This document shows positions 17,944 to 26,785 of a DNA stretch of 64,000 bases, one piece after another. Position 1 is the stretch's first letter; every line of letters starts with the position of its first letter. The position numbers and the translations under genes were made by a program. The notes below the pieces were generated by a model that saw only the letters and a list, made by a program, of their open reading frames with translations, was not told where the DNA came from and did no database searches. Origin of the DNA: an uncultured Clostridia bacterium (GTDB lineage: Bacteria > Bacillota > Clostridia > Christensenellales > CAG-138); assembly GCA_934633985.1 (NCBI GenBank), contig CAKTYU010000005.1, positions 97,483-161,482 of the forward strand, read 5' to 3'.

Positions 17944-17966
17944 AAAAAGCCGGCACACGGCTTTTT
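17944..17966. terminator. terminator-like hairpin in the dnaA leader
   Basis: AAAAAGCCG, loop GCACA, CGGCTTTTT. It lies between the predicted dnaA promoter and the dnaA ribosome binding site, so it may attenuate dnaA or shield the box region from transcription. Confidence 0.6.
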
Positions 17967-17982
17967 GCTATGTTTAAGGGCT

Positions 17983-18035
17983 TTACCAACGCATTTATCA
18001 ACATGTTGACAGCTTTATCAACATTATGTTGGCAA
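17983..18035. other. DnaA-box-like cluster upstream of dnaA (candidate oriC)
   Basis: Two exact TTATCAACA (17995-18003, 18015-18023), an inverted TGTTGACAG between them (18004-18012), TTACCAACG (17983-17991) and TGTTGGCAA (18027-18035), spaced 9-12 bp apart. The classical box is TTATCCACA; here the sixth base is A. The cluster lies in the AT-rich rpmH/dnaA gap, the most common place for a bacterial origin. Together with the larger cluster at 26906 it could form a bipartite system. Confidence 0.6.
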
Positions 18036-18057
18036 CTATTTATTTTCGGGGGAGATC

Positions 18058-19386
18058 ATGGACGACTTTTTAGATTGCAAGCTAATTTGGGAAAAGGCGC
18101 AGCCTGAGATCAGGGAGGGCATGACCGAGATGAGCTACGGCCTGTGGATATCCGCGCTGGAGCCGGTCTGCATACTCAGCGATATGCTCATACTCCAATC
18201 CGCCAACGAGGTCACGCTGGACACCCTGAAGAGCCTTTATTCCGACCAGATAGCAAACGCGCTTTCCCATGCCTCCGGCGCCAACCTCCGCCCAATGTTC
18301 ATCTGCGGCGACGAGCGCCCCAAGTACGAAAAGCTCATGGCGGAGAAGAAGCGGCGCAGCGAGTCCCTGCTGGACCCGCGCTTTACCTTTGACACCTTTG
18401 TAATAGGCGGCAGCAACAACATAGCCTATGCCGCGGCCAAGGCGGTGGCGGCACAGCCCGCAAAGGCCTTCAACCCGCTGTACATCTACGGCGACGTGGG
18501 CCTGGGCAAGACACACCTCATGCACGCCATAGGCAATAAGATAAAGGAGGACAATCCCTCCGCCCGCATAACCTACGTCACCAGCGAGACCTTCACAAAC
18601 GAGCTGATACAGTCCATTCAGGACAACACCAACGCCCAGTTCCGCAGCAAGTACCGCAGCGTGGACGTGCTGATGATAGACGACGTGCAGTTCATCGCGG
18701 GCAAGAACACCACCCAGGAGGAGTTCTTCAACACCTTCAACACCCTGCACACCAGCGGCAAGCAGATAGTCATATCCTCGGATAAGCCCCCCAAGGAGAT
18801 ACCCGCCCTTGAGGAGCGGCTCCGCAGCCGCTTTGAGGGGGGGCTCATAACCGACATACAATCGCCGGACTACGAGACCCGCATGGCCATACTGCAAAAG
18901 AAGGCGGATCAGGAGAACATAGTCATAGACCACCGGGTGCTCTCCCTCATCGCCACCAAGGCCAACGCCAACATACGCCAGCTCGAGGGGGCCTTTACCC
19001 GGGTGGTGGCCTTTTCCAAGCTCCTCGGCACCCCCATAACCCTCTCCATGGCGGATTCCGCATTGAAGGACATAATCGAGGACGTGCAGGAGCGCCGCGT
19101 CACCGTGCCCATGGTGCAGCAGGTGGTGGCGGACTTTTACAATGTGTCGGTGGACGCCATGACCTCCTCCCGCCGCACCGCGGACGTGACGTACCCCCGG
19201 CAGGTGGCCATGTACCTGTCCCGGGAAATGACCGACCTCTCCCTCAAGGCCATAGGCGAGCAGTTCGGCGGCCGGAATTACTCCACCATCATCTCCGCCT
19301 GCAACAAGATCGAGGACGACATGCTCTTCGACCCGGAGCTTTCAAAGGTGTTTAAGGACCTCAAAAAGCGCATAAAGGGGAATTGA
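18058..19386 (+). CDS. dnaA: chromosomal replication initiator DnaA
   Basis: 442 aa. Domain I (1-80), a short linker, AAA+ domain III with Walker A GDVGLGKTHL, Walker B VLMIDDVQFI and the arginine-finger region, and DNA-binding domain IV. The domain IV signature reads FGGRNYSTIISA (Asn407, Tyr408, Ser409) where nearly all DnaA have GGRDHTT or GGRDHST; the equivalent E. coli Asp433, His434 and Thr435 contact box bases. The preceding TYPRQVAMYLSRE segment is normal. ATG at 18058 with GGGGGAG upstream. Monocistronic here; dnaN is elsewhere. Confidence 0.97.
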   Translation: MDDFLDCKLIWEKAQPEIREGMTEMSYGLWISALEPVCILSDMLILQSANEVTLDTLKSLYSDQIANALSHASGANLRPMFICGDERPKYEKLMAEKKRRSESLLDPRFTFDTFVIGGSNNIAYAAAKAVAAQPAKAFNPLYIYGDVGLGKTHLMHAIGNKIKEDNPSARITYVTSETFTNELIQSIQDNTNAQFRSKYRSVDVLMIDDVQFIAGKNTTQEEFFNTFNTLHTSGKQIVISSDKPPKEIPALEERLRSRFEGGLITDIQSPDYETRMAILQKKADQENIVIDHRVLSLIATKANANIRQLEGAFTRVVAFSKLLGTPITLSMADSALKDIIEDVQERRVTVPMVQQVVADFYNVSVDAMTSSRRTADVTYPRQVAMYLSREMTDLSLKAIGEQFGGRNYSTIISACNKIEDDMLFDPELSKVFKDLKKRIKGN

Positions 19387-19406
19387 TATAACTTGCTTTA
19401 CTTCCC

Positions 19407-19462
19407 CTTCTTTCTCTTTTCTTTTCGAGAAAAGAGAAAGAAGCAAAGAGAAAAGAAAAGCC
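19407..19462 (+). repeat. polypurine hairpin repeat, copy C (after dnaA)
   Basis: CTTCTTTCTCTTTTC pairs perfectly with GAAAAGAGAAAGAAG around a seven-base loop, then the trailing purine arm ending GCC. The inner sequence differs from copies A and B yet pairing is kept. It begins 20 nt after the dnaA stop. Confidence 0.85.
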
Positions 19463-19498
19463 AACGGGAAATATATAAATAAAAAATTAGAAAACGAT

Positions 19499-19530
19499 AA
19501 AAAAGAGCGGTTTTTATGCCGCTCTTTTGT
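19499..19530. terminator. bidirectional terminator between dnaA and livF
   Basis: AAAAGAGCGG, loop TTTTTATG, CCGCTCTTTT; 10-bp stem with A and T tracts between convergent genes. Confidence 0.8.
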
Positions 19531-19540
19531 GTGTTGTGTC

Positions 19541-20257
19541 TTATTTCTTTCCGAGGTAGGCTTCTTTTATGCTCTCGTCGTTGAGCAGCTCCGTGCCCGT
19601 GCCGGTCATGGTCACGTTTCCGGTCTGGAGCACATAGCCCCTGTCGGCGATCTTCAGCGCCGCGTTTGCGTTCTGCTCTATCAGAAGCACCGTCACGCCG
19701 TCGTCGTTTATGCGGCGTATTATGGAGAATATGTCCTTCACCACCAGGGGCGCAAGGCCGAGGCTGGGCTCGTCCATCATTATCACCTTGGGCTTGGCCA
19801 TGAGCGCCCGGCCCACCGCAAGCATCTGCTGCTCGCCGCCGGAGAGGGTGCCGGCCTGCTGCCAGTGCCGCTCCTTGAGCCGCGGGAACAGGCTGTAAAC
19901 GTGCTCTATGTCCTTCTCGATGGCCTCCCTTTCCTCCCTCAGGTACGCCCCTATTCGGAGGTTTTCCAGCACCGTCAGGTTGGGGAACACCCGCCTTCCC
20001 TCGGGGACCAGCACTATGCCCCGGTTCACTATGTCGTGGGTGGCGGCGTGGGTTATGTCCTTGCCCTCGTAGCTTATGCTGCCGGAGGCGGGGTTGACGA
20101 CGCTCATTATGGCCCGCAGCGTGGTGGATTTGCCCGCGCCGTTCGCGCCTATGAGGGTGACTATCTCCCCCTCGTTCACGTCGAAGGATACCCCTTTAAG
20201 CGCCTCTATGCCGCCGTAGTTTACTTTAAGATCGCGTATTTCAAGCAGGCTACTCAT
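19541..20257 (-). CDS. livF: branched-chain amino acid ABC transporter ATPase LivF
   Basis: 238 aa. Walker A GANGAGKST, signature TLSGGEQQM, Walker B VIMMDEPSLGLAP. Energises the LivHM permease with LivG. I prefer the ATG at 20257 (six nt after GGGGGTGG) over one two codons earlier. It overlaps the end of livG and is the last gene of the operon. Confidence 0.93.
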   Translation of the reverse strand: MSSLLEIRDLKVNYGGIEALKGVSFDVNEGEIVTLIGANGAGKSTTLRAIMSVVNPASGSISYEGKDITHAATHDIVNRGIVLVPEGRRVFPNLTVLENLRIGAYLREEREAIEKDIEHVYSLFPRLKERHWQQAGTLSGGEQQMLAVGRALMAKPKVIMMDEPSLGLAPLVVKDIFSIIRRINDDGVTVLLIEQNANAALKIADRGYVLQTGNVTMTGTGTELLNDESIKEAYLGKK

Positions 20258-21092
20258 CTTCATCCACCCCCAGGTATGCGTTTATGACGTCGGGATTGTC
20301 CTGTACCTCGGCGGCGGTGCCGGAGGCTATCATGCGGCCGAAGTCCAGCACGTATATGCGCTCGGCAATGGCCATTACCAGGTCCATGTGATGCTCTATC
20401 ATCAGTATGGGTATGTCGTATTCCTGCCTTATCTGGCTTATGAATTCCGTTAGCTCCTTGGTCTCCTGCGGGTTCATGCCCGCGGCGGGCTCGTCTAAGA
20501 GCAGCAGCTTGGGATCGGTAGCCAGGGCGCGGGCTATCTCCAGCCTGCGCTGGAGGCCGTAGGGCAGGCTTCCTGCTATGTCGTCCTTTAGGTGCTCCAG
20601 GTGCTGCTCCTGCAGGAGCGCCATGGCCTCGTCCCTCATGCGCCTTTCTTCCTTGGCGTTCAGGCGCAGCGTGGCTGTGAACACGTTCTGCTTTGCCCTC
20701 ATGTGCTTTGCTATGAGCACGTTGTCGAACACCGTAAGGCTCCTGAAAAGGCGTATGTTCTGGAAGGTTCGGGCTATGCCCAGCTTGGTTATCTGGTCCG
20801 GCGTGGGGCTCACCACGTGGTTGAACTCCGGGTAGAGGTCGCCGGTGTAGAGCTTTTTCATCTTGCCCTGAGGGTGGTTGCATACCATGGTCTTGCCCAT
20901 GAAGCTGACCCTGCCGTTGGTGGGCTCATACACGCCGGTTATGCAGTTGAAGGCGGTGGTCTTGCCCGCGCCGTTAGGGCCTATGAGGGCGACTATCTCC
21001 TTGTCGTTTACCTCCATGGAAAAGTCGTTCACGGCCACGACGCCGCCGAACTGCATGGTTATATGGTCGAGGCGAAGTACGTTCTGTGCCAT
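20250..21092 (-). CDS. livG: branched-chain amino acid ABC transporter ATPase LivG
   Basis: 280 aa from the ATG at 21092 with GGAGGG upstream; a longer reading would overlap livM. Walker A GPNGAGKTT, LivG-type signature LPYGLQRRLEIARAL, Walker B LLLLDEPAAGMNP, and the C-terminal extension typical of the BCA transporter subfamily. A LivG-specific insertion (about residues 60-95) follows Walker A. Partner of LivF. Confidence 0.94.
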   Translation of the reverse strand: MAQNVLRLDHITMQFGGVVAVNDFSMEVNDKEIVALIGPNGAGKTTAFNCITGVYEPTNGRVSFMGKTMVCNHPQGKMKKLYTGDLYPEFNHVVSPTPDQITKLGIARTFQNIRLFRSLTVFDNVLIAKHMRAKQNVFTATLRLNAKEERRMRDEAMALLQEQHLEHLKDDIAGSLPYGLQRRLEIARALATDPKLLLLDEPAAGMNPQETKELTEFISQIRQEYDIPILMIEHHMDLVMAIAERIYVLDFGRMIASGTAAEVQDNPDVINAYLGVDEDE

Positions 21093-21093
21093 A

Positions 21094-22167
21094 TTACTTG
21101 CCCTCCCTCTGGGTTTTTTCGATGAATTTCTGCCGCTTTTTGAGTATCCTGTCAAAGTTCAGCTCACGGTCGCCCATTATGCCCTGACGGTAGAACAGCA
21201 CCACCGCCATTATGATGACCGAGAACACCACCTTGCGGAAGCCGGCGCGCAGGAGGGGCACCTTGAAGGAGCCGATGTAGGTCTCGGCGTCCAGGAAGCG
21301 CAGCCACCACTCTGAGCAGGCTATGAACAGGAAGGAGGCCAGTATGGAGCCGGTGACGGAGCCTATGCCGCCTATTACCACTATGAGCAGTATCTCGTAG
21401 GTCATGGCGGACTTGAAGGCCAGCGCCTGAACGGTGGTCTGGAACATGGCCAGCAGCGCGCCGCCCACCCCCGCGAAGAAGGAGCTTATTACGAAGGACA
21501 GCTCCTTATGCTTGAACAGGTTTATGCCCATGGCCTCCGCAGCTATCTCGTCGTCCCTTATGGCCTTGAAGGCGCGGCCGTAGGAGGAGTTGATGAGCAA
21601 TACTATCAGCAGTATGCATATACCCGCCACGGTAAAGGGGAACAGGGTGGAATCGAAGGTGGGGAACTTTCTCAGAAGGTTTGAGCCGTTGGTGACGGGG
21701 CCCAGGGTGTCCCACTGGAAGAAGGCGCGGATTATCTCCGCAAAGCCCAGTGTGGCTATGGCCAGATAGTCGCTCTTCAGCCGCAGCACCGGCAGGCCGA
21801 TCAGGAAGGCGAAGAGGCCGGCCACCAGCCCCGCCAGTATAAGCGCGGGTATCACGGGTATGGTGAACTGCACTATGCCGCCGTCAAAGTACTGATATAC
21901 GGCGTCCCTGTACTGTACGGGTATGGTGAATATGGCGTAGGTGTACGCGCCTATGAGCATGAAGCCCGCCTGACCCAGGCTGAACAGGCCGGTGAAGCCG
22001 TTGAGCAGGTTCATGGAGACCGCCACCAGCGCGTATATTGCGCCCTTTTTAAGCACTATGAACAGCATGGAGTTGGAGGCTATGACCTTTTCCAGCACGA
22101 ACACCAGCGCGTATATGGCTATTATGAGGGCGATGGTTATTATGTTGCCTTTGCTTAGCTTTTTCAT
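21094..22167 (-). CDS. livM: branched-chain amino acid ABC transporter permease LivM
   Basis: 357 aa from the ATG at 22167, which has AAGGAGGGGG upstream. About nine hydrophobic segments; the conserved permease stretch GLPVLRLKSDYLAIATLGFAE and the EAA-like loop GRAFKAIRDDEIAAEAMGI (coupling to the ATPases) are clear. It forms the channel with LivH. Confidence 0.93.
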   Translation of the reverse strand: MKKLSKGNIITIALIIAIYALVFVLEKVIASNSMLFIVLKKGAIYALVAVSMNLLNGFTGLFSLGQAGFMLIGAYTYAIFTIPVQYRDAVYQYFDGGIVQFTIPVIPALILAGLVAGLFAFLIGLPVLRLKSDYLAIATLGFAEIIRAFFQWDTLGPVTNGSNLLRKFPTFDSTLFPFTVAGICILLIVLLINSSYGRAFKAIRDDEIAAEAMGINLFKHKELSFVISSFFAGVGGALLAMFQTTVQALAFKSAMTYEILLIVVIGGIGSVTGSILASFLFIACSEWWLRFLDAETYIGSFKVPLLRAGFRKVVFSVIIMAVVLFYRQGIMGDRELNFDRILKKRQKFIEKTQREGK

Positions 22168-22183
22168 TGTTCTATCCCCCTCC

Positions 22184-23068
22184 TTATACCTTTTCGTTGG
22201 CCTTCTCGCCAAACAGGCCGGTGGGCTTTACGATGAGTATGATTATGAGCAAGGCGAAGGTAAAGGCGTCGGAGAAGGTGGTCCAGCCCAGGCCCTTTAT
22301 TATGTTTTCGCAAATACCTATTATAAACGCGCCTATCACCGCGCCGGGTATGCTTCCTATGCCGCCGAACACCGCCGCCACGAAGGCCTTAAGGCCGGGC
22401 ATGGCGCCGGAGGTGGGGATCACCGCCGCGTAGTTGGTGAAGTAGAGCAGCGAGCCCACAGCCGCAAGGAAGGAGCCTATTATAAAGGTAGCGCTGATTA
22501 CGTTGTTTATCTTTATGCCCATGAGCTGGCTGGTCTCAAAGTCCTTGGAAACGGCCCGCATGGCCATGCCTATCTTGGTCTTTTGTATGAAGGTCACCAG
22601 CGCTATCACGAGCACAAGGGTAAGTATGGGTGTGATTATCGTCACCACCTTGGTGGTGGCGGTGCCTATGGTCACGGTGTTGCTTATCCAGGGTATGGTG
22701 GGGTACATCTTGGCCAGGCCGCCGGTGACGTACAGCGCCACGTTCTGGAGAAGGTAGCTCACGCCTATGGCGCTTATCATTACTGACATCCTGGGCGCCG
22801 TGCGCAGGGGCTTATAGGCCGCGCGCTCGATGAGGAAGCCTATGAGCACCGTCAGTATGATGGTGAAGGGTATCGCCAGATACAGCGGCATCCACGTGAC
22901 CGCGTATATCATTATAAGTCCGGCGCACATGAACACGTCGCCGTGGGCGAAGTTGATAAGGCGCAGTATGCCGTAAACCATGGTATAGCCTATGGCGATG
23001 AGGGCGTACTGTCCGCCTACGGATATTCCCGCCAGAAGATAAGGCAGGTTAGTATTTATAAAATCCAT
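22184..23068 (-). CDS. livH: branched-chain amino acid ABC transporter permease LivH
   Basis: 294 aa. Family-typical start with GGQYALIAIGYTMVYGI, then NFAHGD, and the EAA-like loop KTKIGMAMRAVSKDFETSQL. Multi-pass membrane protein. GGAGGT precedes the ATG. It is separated from livK by 126 bp that contain a very stable hairpin. Confidence 0.94.
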   Translation of the reverse strand: MDFINTNLPYLLAGISVGGQYALIAIGYTMVYGILRLINFAHGDVFMCAGLIMIYAVTWMPLYLAIPFTIILTVLIGFLIERAAYKPLRTAPRMSVMISAIGVSYLLQNVALYVTGGLAKMYPTIPWISNTVTIGTATTKVVTIITPILTLVLVIALVTFIQKTKIGMAMRAVSKDFETSQLMGIKINNVISATFIIGSFLAAVGSLLYFTNYAAVIPTSGAMPGLKAFVAAVFGGIGSIPGAVIGAFIIGICENIIKGLGWTTFSDAFTFALLIIILIVKPTGLFGEKANEKV

Positions 23069-23136
23069 TTAAGATACCTCCGGGGTGGTGGAGTTTTGCG
23101 GAAGGGAAAGTGTCAGATCTGTCTGCCATATCACAG

Positions 23137-23160
23137 GGGGCGGCGGTCTCCCGCCGCCCC
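23137..23160 (-). promoter_or_regulatory. GC-rich stem-loop between livK and livH
   Basis: GGGGCGGCGG, loop of four, CCGCCGCCCC: a perfect 10-bp GC stem without a T tract. It would stabilise the 3' end of a processed livK message, giving more binding protein than permease. Confidence 0.6.
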
Positions 23161-23194
23161 ACTGCTCAAGTCCTTAGTTTAGTCCTTTAGCTTT

Positions 23195-24421
23195 TTAGTT
23201 TACGCCCTGGATAGCCACGAACTTCCACTCGCCGGTGGCGGTGTCAACTTCCTTAACGAAGGCAGCGTCGCGGATGGCGTCGCCGATCTCGTCGAAGGCG
23301 ATGGCGCCGGTTACGCCCTCATAGGTGGTGCCGGGCAGGGCCTTGAGCACGTCGGCGGGGTTGGTGGAGCCGGCGTTCTTCAGCGCCTCGAGGGCGGTGA
23401 AGTAGGAGTCATAGCCCATGGCGGTCACGGCGGAGATCATGTCGTTGCCGCCGTTGTTGGCCTTGGCGGTAGCGTCGCTGTTGATCCACTCCTTGATGCC
23501 GGATACGAAGGCCTGGGCGGCCTCGCTCTCCGCGCCCTCATCGAAGAAGGTGGTAACGCAGACCTTTACGTCCTTGCCCTTGGCAGCGCCGGTTATGACG
23601 TTGGAATCCCAGGTGTCGCCGGCCAGGATAGGCATGGTCATGCCGTTGCCCGCAGCCTGGTCGATGATCAGGGCAGCAGCCTCGGTGGATACGGGGGAGA
23701 AGAATACCTCAGCGCCGCTGTTCTGAGCGGTGGTGATGTAGGAGGTGAAGTCGGAGTTGCCCTCGGGGAAGGTCTCCTCAACCACCTCGCCGCCCAGGGC
23801 CTTGAAGGCCTCTACGAAGTAGTGGCACAGGCCGCCGGAGTAGTCGTCGCCCAGCTTGGAGAGGCAGTATGCCTTCTTCGCGCCGAATTCCTTGCTGGCG
23901 AAGTTAGCGAGAACGGTGCCCTGGAAGGGATCCAGGAAGCATATACGGAAGTAGCAGTCCACGCCGTTGGTCACCTGGGGGTTGGTGCAGGTGATGCCTA
24001 CCGCGGGGATGCCCGCCTTGTTGAATACGTCGCCTGCGGCGATGGATACGCCGGAGCCGTAGGAGCCGAGGACTATGGATACGTTCTGGGCTACCAGGTT
24101 AGCCGCCGCGGTGGGGGCCTTGTCGTTGGAGCTCTCGTTATCCACTATGACCAGCTCTACGTTGTAGGTCTCGCCGCCGATCTCGACGGTGGGCTGTACC
24201 TTGTTGGCATACTGTACGCCGAGGGTCTCCTGCTTGCCGCCTGCGCCGTTGTCGCCGGAGGCGGGCTCGAATACGCCGATCTTTACGACCTTCGCGCCGT
24301 CTGCGGGCGCGGCGGCATCGGTACCCTCAGCGGGCGCCTGGGTGCCGGCGGGCTGGGAAGAACATGCTGCTGCAGAAAGTGCCAGCACTGCGATAAGGAG
24401 CAGGGCTACGAATTTCTTCAT
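23195..24421 (-). CDS. livK: branched-chain amino acid-binding lipoprotein LivK
   Basis: 408 aa. Signal peptide with lipobox at LSAAAC (Cys25), then a Pro/Ala/Thr linker and a type I periplasmic-binding fold (VVKIGVFEPASGDNGAGGKQ onwards). It is anchored to the membrane outer face and delivers ligand to LivHM. ATG at 24421 with GGAGG upstream. Its isoleucine codons are mostly AUC, unlike the AUA-rich permease and ATPase genes, which fits very high expression. Ligand specificity (Leu/Ile/Val or another amino acid or amide) is not decided by the sequence. Confidence 0.92.
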   Translation of the reverse strand: MKKFVALLLIAVLALSAAACSSQPAGTQAPAEGTDAAAPADGAKVVKIGVFEPASGDNGAGGKQETLGVQYANKVQPTVEIGGETYNVELVIVDNESSNDKAPTAAANLVAQNVSIVLGSYGSGVSIAAGDVFNKAGIPAVGITCTNPQVTNGVDCYFRICFLDPFQGTVLANFASKEFGAKKAYCLSKLGDDYSGGLCHYFVEAFKALGGEVVEETFPEGNSDFTSYITTAQNSGAEVFFSPVSTEAAALIIDQAAGNGMTMPILAGDTWDSNVITGAAKGKDVKVCVTTFFDEGAESEAAQAFVSGIKEWINSDATAKANNGGNDMISAVTAMGYDSYFTALEALKNAGSTNPADVLKALPGTTYEGVTGAIAFDEIGDAIRDAAFVKEVDTATGEWKFVAIQGVN

Positions 24422-24522
24422 GATTTTTTCCTCCATAATTATATTTCTTTTTGTTTATGGCATATATGCTATATGCCTGAGCCATCGGCTTTTTTTGCCG
24501 ACGGTACAAAACGATTACAAAG

Positions 24523-24551
24523 ATTATAAGGTAAGGCGCATCCTTTTGCAA
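24523..24551 (-). promoter_or_regulatory. promoter of livKHMGF
   Basis: TTGCAA (24546-24551, minus), 17-bp spacer, TATAAT (24523-24528), about 100 nt upstream of livK. The leader contains the stem CGTCGGC/GCCGATG with a seven-A loop (24481-24505). Upstream to 24800 the sequence is AT-rich with several copies of GCGGAC in inverted pairs; I see no gene there. Confidence 0.7.
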
Positions 24552-24880
24552 GAAAAAAGTTTGTAATGTGGAAACAAATGTCCGCGTTCTGCGGACGGCG
24601 GCGTTGCTTATCGGCTTTTAACGAAAATAAAATTTTTTTCGATTCAAGTTTATCCTTAAAATGCGGACAGTTGTTTTTGCGGTGCTAATAGCTTATAAGT
24701 TTTATCGACGCCTTTATCTTACTATATAAATTATGCTTTTGCAATACCTTAACCGAATATATTAAGTTCTACCTTTCTTTTTAAGTCCGTCACAAGCGGA
24801 CATCCATAATTTTTTTAAGTGTTTTTCGCTGTAAAAGATTTTTTAGGCGCAGAGTGGGTATGCAATGGCGCTTATGAGAA

Positions 24881-24913
24881 GAAGCGGCCCTGCCGTTTGG
24901 CACGGGCCGCTTC
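24881..24913 (-). terminator. terminator after the AGCS symporter gene
   Basis: GAAGCGGCCC and GGGCCGCTTC form a perfect 10-bp stem with an inner TGCC/GGCA extension, 32 nt past the stop. The T tract on the minus strand is weak (TTCTTCTCAT). Confidence 0.6.
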
Positions 24914-24944
24914 CTACAAGGATGGAGATCTTGGATGGAGCTGA

Positions 24945-26348
24945 TTATTTCTTGCTGCCTTCGCTCAGGCGCACGCCGTTGAAATACTCGCGGGTGAGCT
25001 TGATGACTATGGGCGACAATCCTAACAGGCCCACAAGGTTCGGGATAGCCATGAGGCCGTTGAGGGTGTCGGCGATATCCCATACCAGGGAGAGCTCGGT
25101 GACGGCGCCCAGGATTATCACGAGGCAGAATATGATCTGATAAGGCTTGATGACCTTGGTGGACTTGAACAGGAACTCCGCGCAGCGGGTACCGTACAGG
25201 CACCAGGACAGTATGGTGGAGGTGGCGAAGAGGGTGAGGCCGACGGAGATTATGACGCCGCCCGCCTTGCCGAAGGTGGTGGCGAACGCAGCTATGGTGA
25301 GGGGAGCGCCCGCGGCCTGGCCGTATTCTATGGGAGTGCCGGACATGAGCACGGCGAAGGCGGTAAGGGTGCAGATGACGATGGTATCCGCAAATACCTC
25401 GAACACGCCGTAGCAGCCCTGATGCACAGCGGAGTCGTTATCCGCAGCGGCATGGGCGATAGGAGCGGAGCCAAGACCGGCCTCGTTGGAGAACACGCCG
25501 CGTCCGACGCCTCGTTTGATGGCGGCGGAGATGGTGATGCCCACGGCGCCGCCCAGCACGGCGGAGGGGGTGAAGGCGCCCACGAAGATGCCGCGGAGCA
25601 CGTTGCCTATGTTGCCTATGTGTGCAAAGAAGATTATCAGTGCGGAGACTATGTAGATTACCGCCATGAAGGGGACCAGCCTTTCAGTGACCTGGCCTAT
25701 GCGCTTGAGGCCGCCCAGCAGCACCAGCGCGCAGAACGCCGCCACTATGATGCCGATTATGAGGTTCGCAGCGTTGACGTTGATGGGGGTGAAGGAGTTG
25801 ATGGTGCCGGAGATAGAGGTAACTATGGAGTTGATCTGGGTCATGTTGCCTATGCCGAAGGCCGCAAGCATTCCGAACAGTGCAAACAGCGTGCCCAGCC
25901 AGGCCCAGTTCTTGCCCAGGCCGTTCTTGATGTAGTACATGGGGCCGCCTACCCAGTCGCCCTTGTCGTTGCGCTCGCGGAAGTGTATGGCCAGGGTGAC
26001 CTCAGCGAACTTGGTGCACATTCCGAACAGGGCGGATACCCACATCCAGAAAACCGCGCCGGGGCCGCCGAGGGCGATAGCGCCGGTAACGCCGGCGATG
26101 TTGCCGGTGCCGACCGTCGCCGCAAGGGCGGTACACACGGCCTGGAAGGGAGTTACGGCGCCCTCGCCGGCTTCCTTCTTTTCAAAGATCTTGCCGATGG
26201 TGTTCTTCATTATGTAGCCGAACCACTTGAACTGTATCCAGCCGCAGCGGAAGGTGTAGTACACGCCGGTGCCTACCAGAAGGATCATGCCCGGCCAGCC
26301 CATTACGATGCCGTTAAGGAAGGAGTTTACTCTTATCAGTGTTTCCAT
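24945..26348 (-). CDS. sodium/alanine-glycine symporter (AGCS family)
   Basis: 467 aa with about ten to eleven membrane segments. AGCS signatures: PFQAVCTALAATVGTGNIAG near residue 67, GGPGAVFWMWVSALFGM, GGPMYYIKNGLG, and SNEAGLGSAPIAHA. These carriers import Ala or Gly with Na+. ATG at 26348 preceded by AAAGGA. It stands alone with its own promoter and terminator. Sodium coupling matches the Na+-type V-ATPase encoded at 49-58 kb. Confidence 0.9.
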   Translation of the reverse strand: METLIRVNSFLNGIVMGWPGMILLVGTGVYYTFRCGWIQFKWFGYIMKNTIGKIFEKKEAGEGAVTPFQAVCTALAATVGTGNIAGVTGAIALGGPGAVFWMWVSALFGMCTKFAEVTLAIHFRERNDKGDWVGGPMYYIKNGLGKNWAWLGTLFALFGMLAAFGIGNMTQINSIVTSISGTINSFTPINVNAANLIIGIIVAAFCALVLLGGLKRIGQVTERLVPFMAVIYIVSALIIFFAHIGNIGNVLRGIFVGAFTPSAVLGGAVGITISAAIKRGVGRGVFSNEAGLGSAPIAHAAADNDSAVHQGCYGVFEVFADTIVICTLTAFAVLMSGTPIEYGQAAGAPLTIAAFATTFGKAGGVIISVGLTLFATSTILSWCLYGTRCAEFLFKSTKVIKPYQIIFCLVIILGAVTELSLVWDIADTLNGLMAIPNLVGLLGLSPIVIKLTREYFNGVRLSEGSKK

Positions 26349-26487
26349 CAATAATTAGTCCTTTCTTTTTTTATTGAAAACCATAAAAATCAAAATTGGA
26401 TAATGCGACGCGTTTTCCTGCAGGACAGAGGTTTTTTTTATTCAAATCCATTAAAAAAAAGTAAATGCAGCTTCTATTCACGCTAAG

Positions 26488-26516
26488 ATTTTAGCACGGA
26501 ACATAAAAATAGTCAA
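26488..26516 (-). promoter_or_regulatory. promoter of the AGCS symporter gene
   Basis: TTGACT (26511-26516, minus), 17-bp spacer, TAAAAT (26488-26493). The untranslated leader is about 130 nt, AT-rich, with a TCCTGCAGGA palindrome; no known riboswitch pattern was recognised. Confidence 0.72.
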
Positions 26517-26749
26517 TACATTTCTTCACAGCGGGGACATAAATTATTGCGAAAAAAGCCTTATTTTTGTAGGTTATTTAACAAATCCAACGCCCTTGCC
26601 CCGCCCGCCGTGGCTTATAAAGCGCTTAGCGCGGTCATTTCGCCGGGGCGGGATATTGAAGGAACGGGAAACGATTGATGCATACTTAACAAAAAATGGA
26701 ATAAGTTCTATCTTTAAAATATCTGATTTTACAGGACGGGCGGGGGACG

Positions 26750-26785
26750 AAAAAAAAACCGCGGAGGCGGCCCTTGCCTCCGCGG
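26750..26785 (-). terminator. orphan intrinsic terminator
   Basis: On the minus strand CCGCGGAGGC, seven-base loop, GCCTCCGCGG, then eight T. The nearest upstream minus gene (GNAT) ends 456 nt earlier, so it ends either a long GNAT 3' tail or an unrecognised RNA from 26786-27240. Confidence 0.8.
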
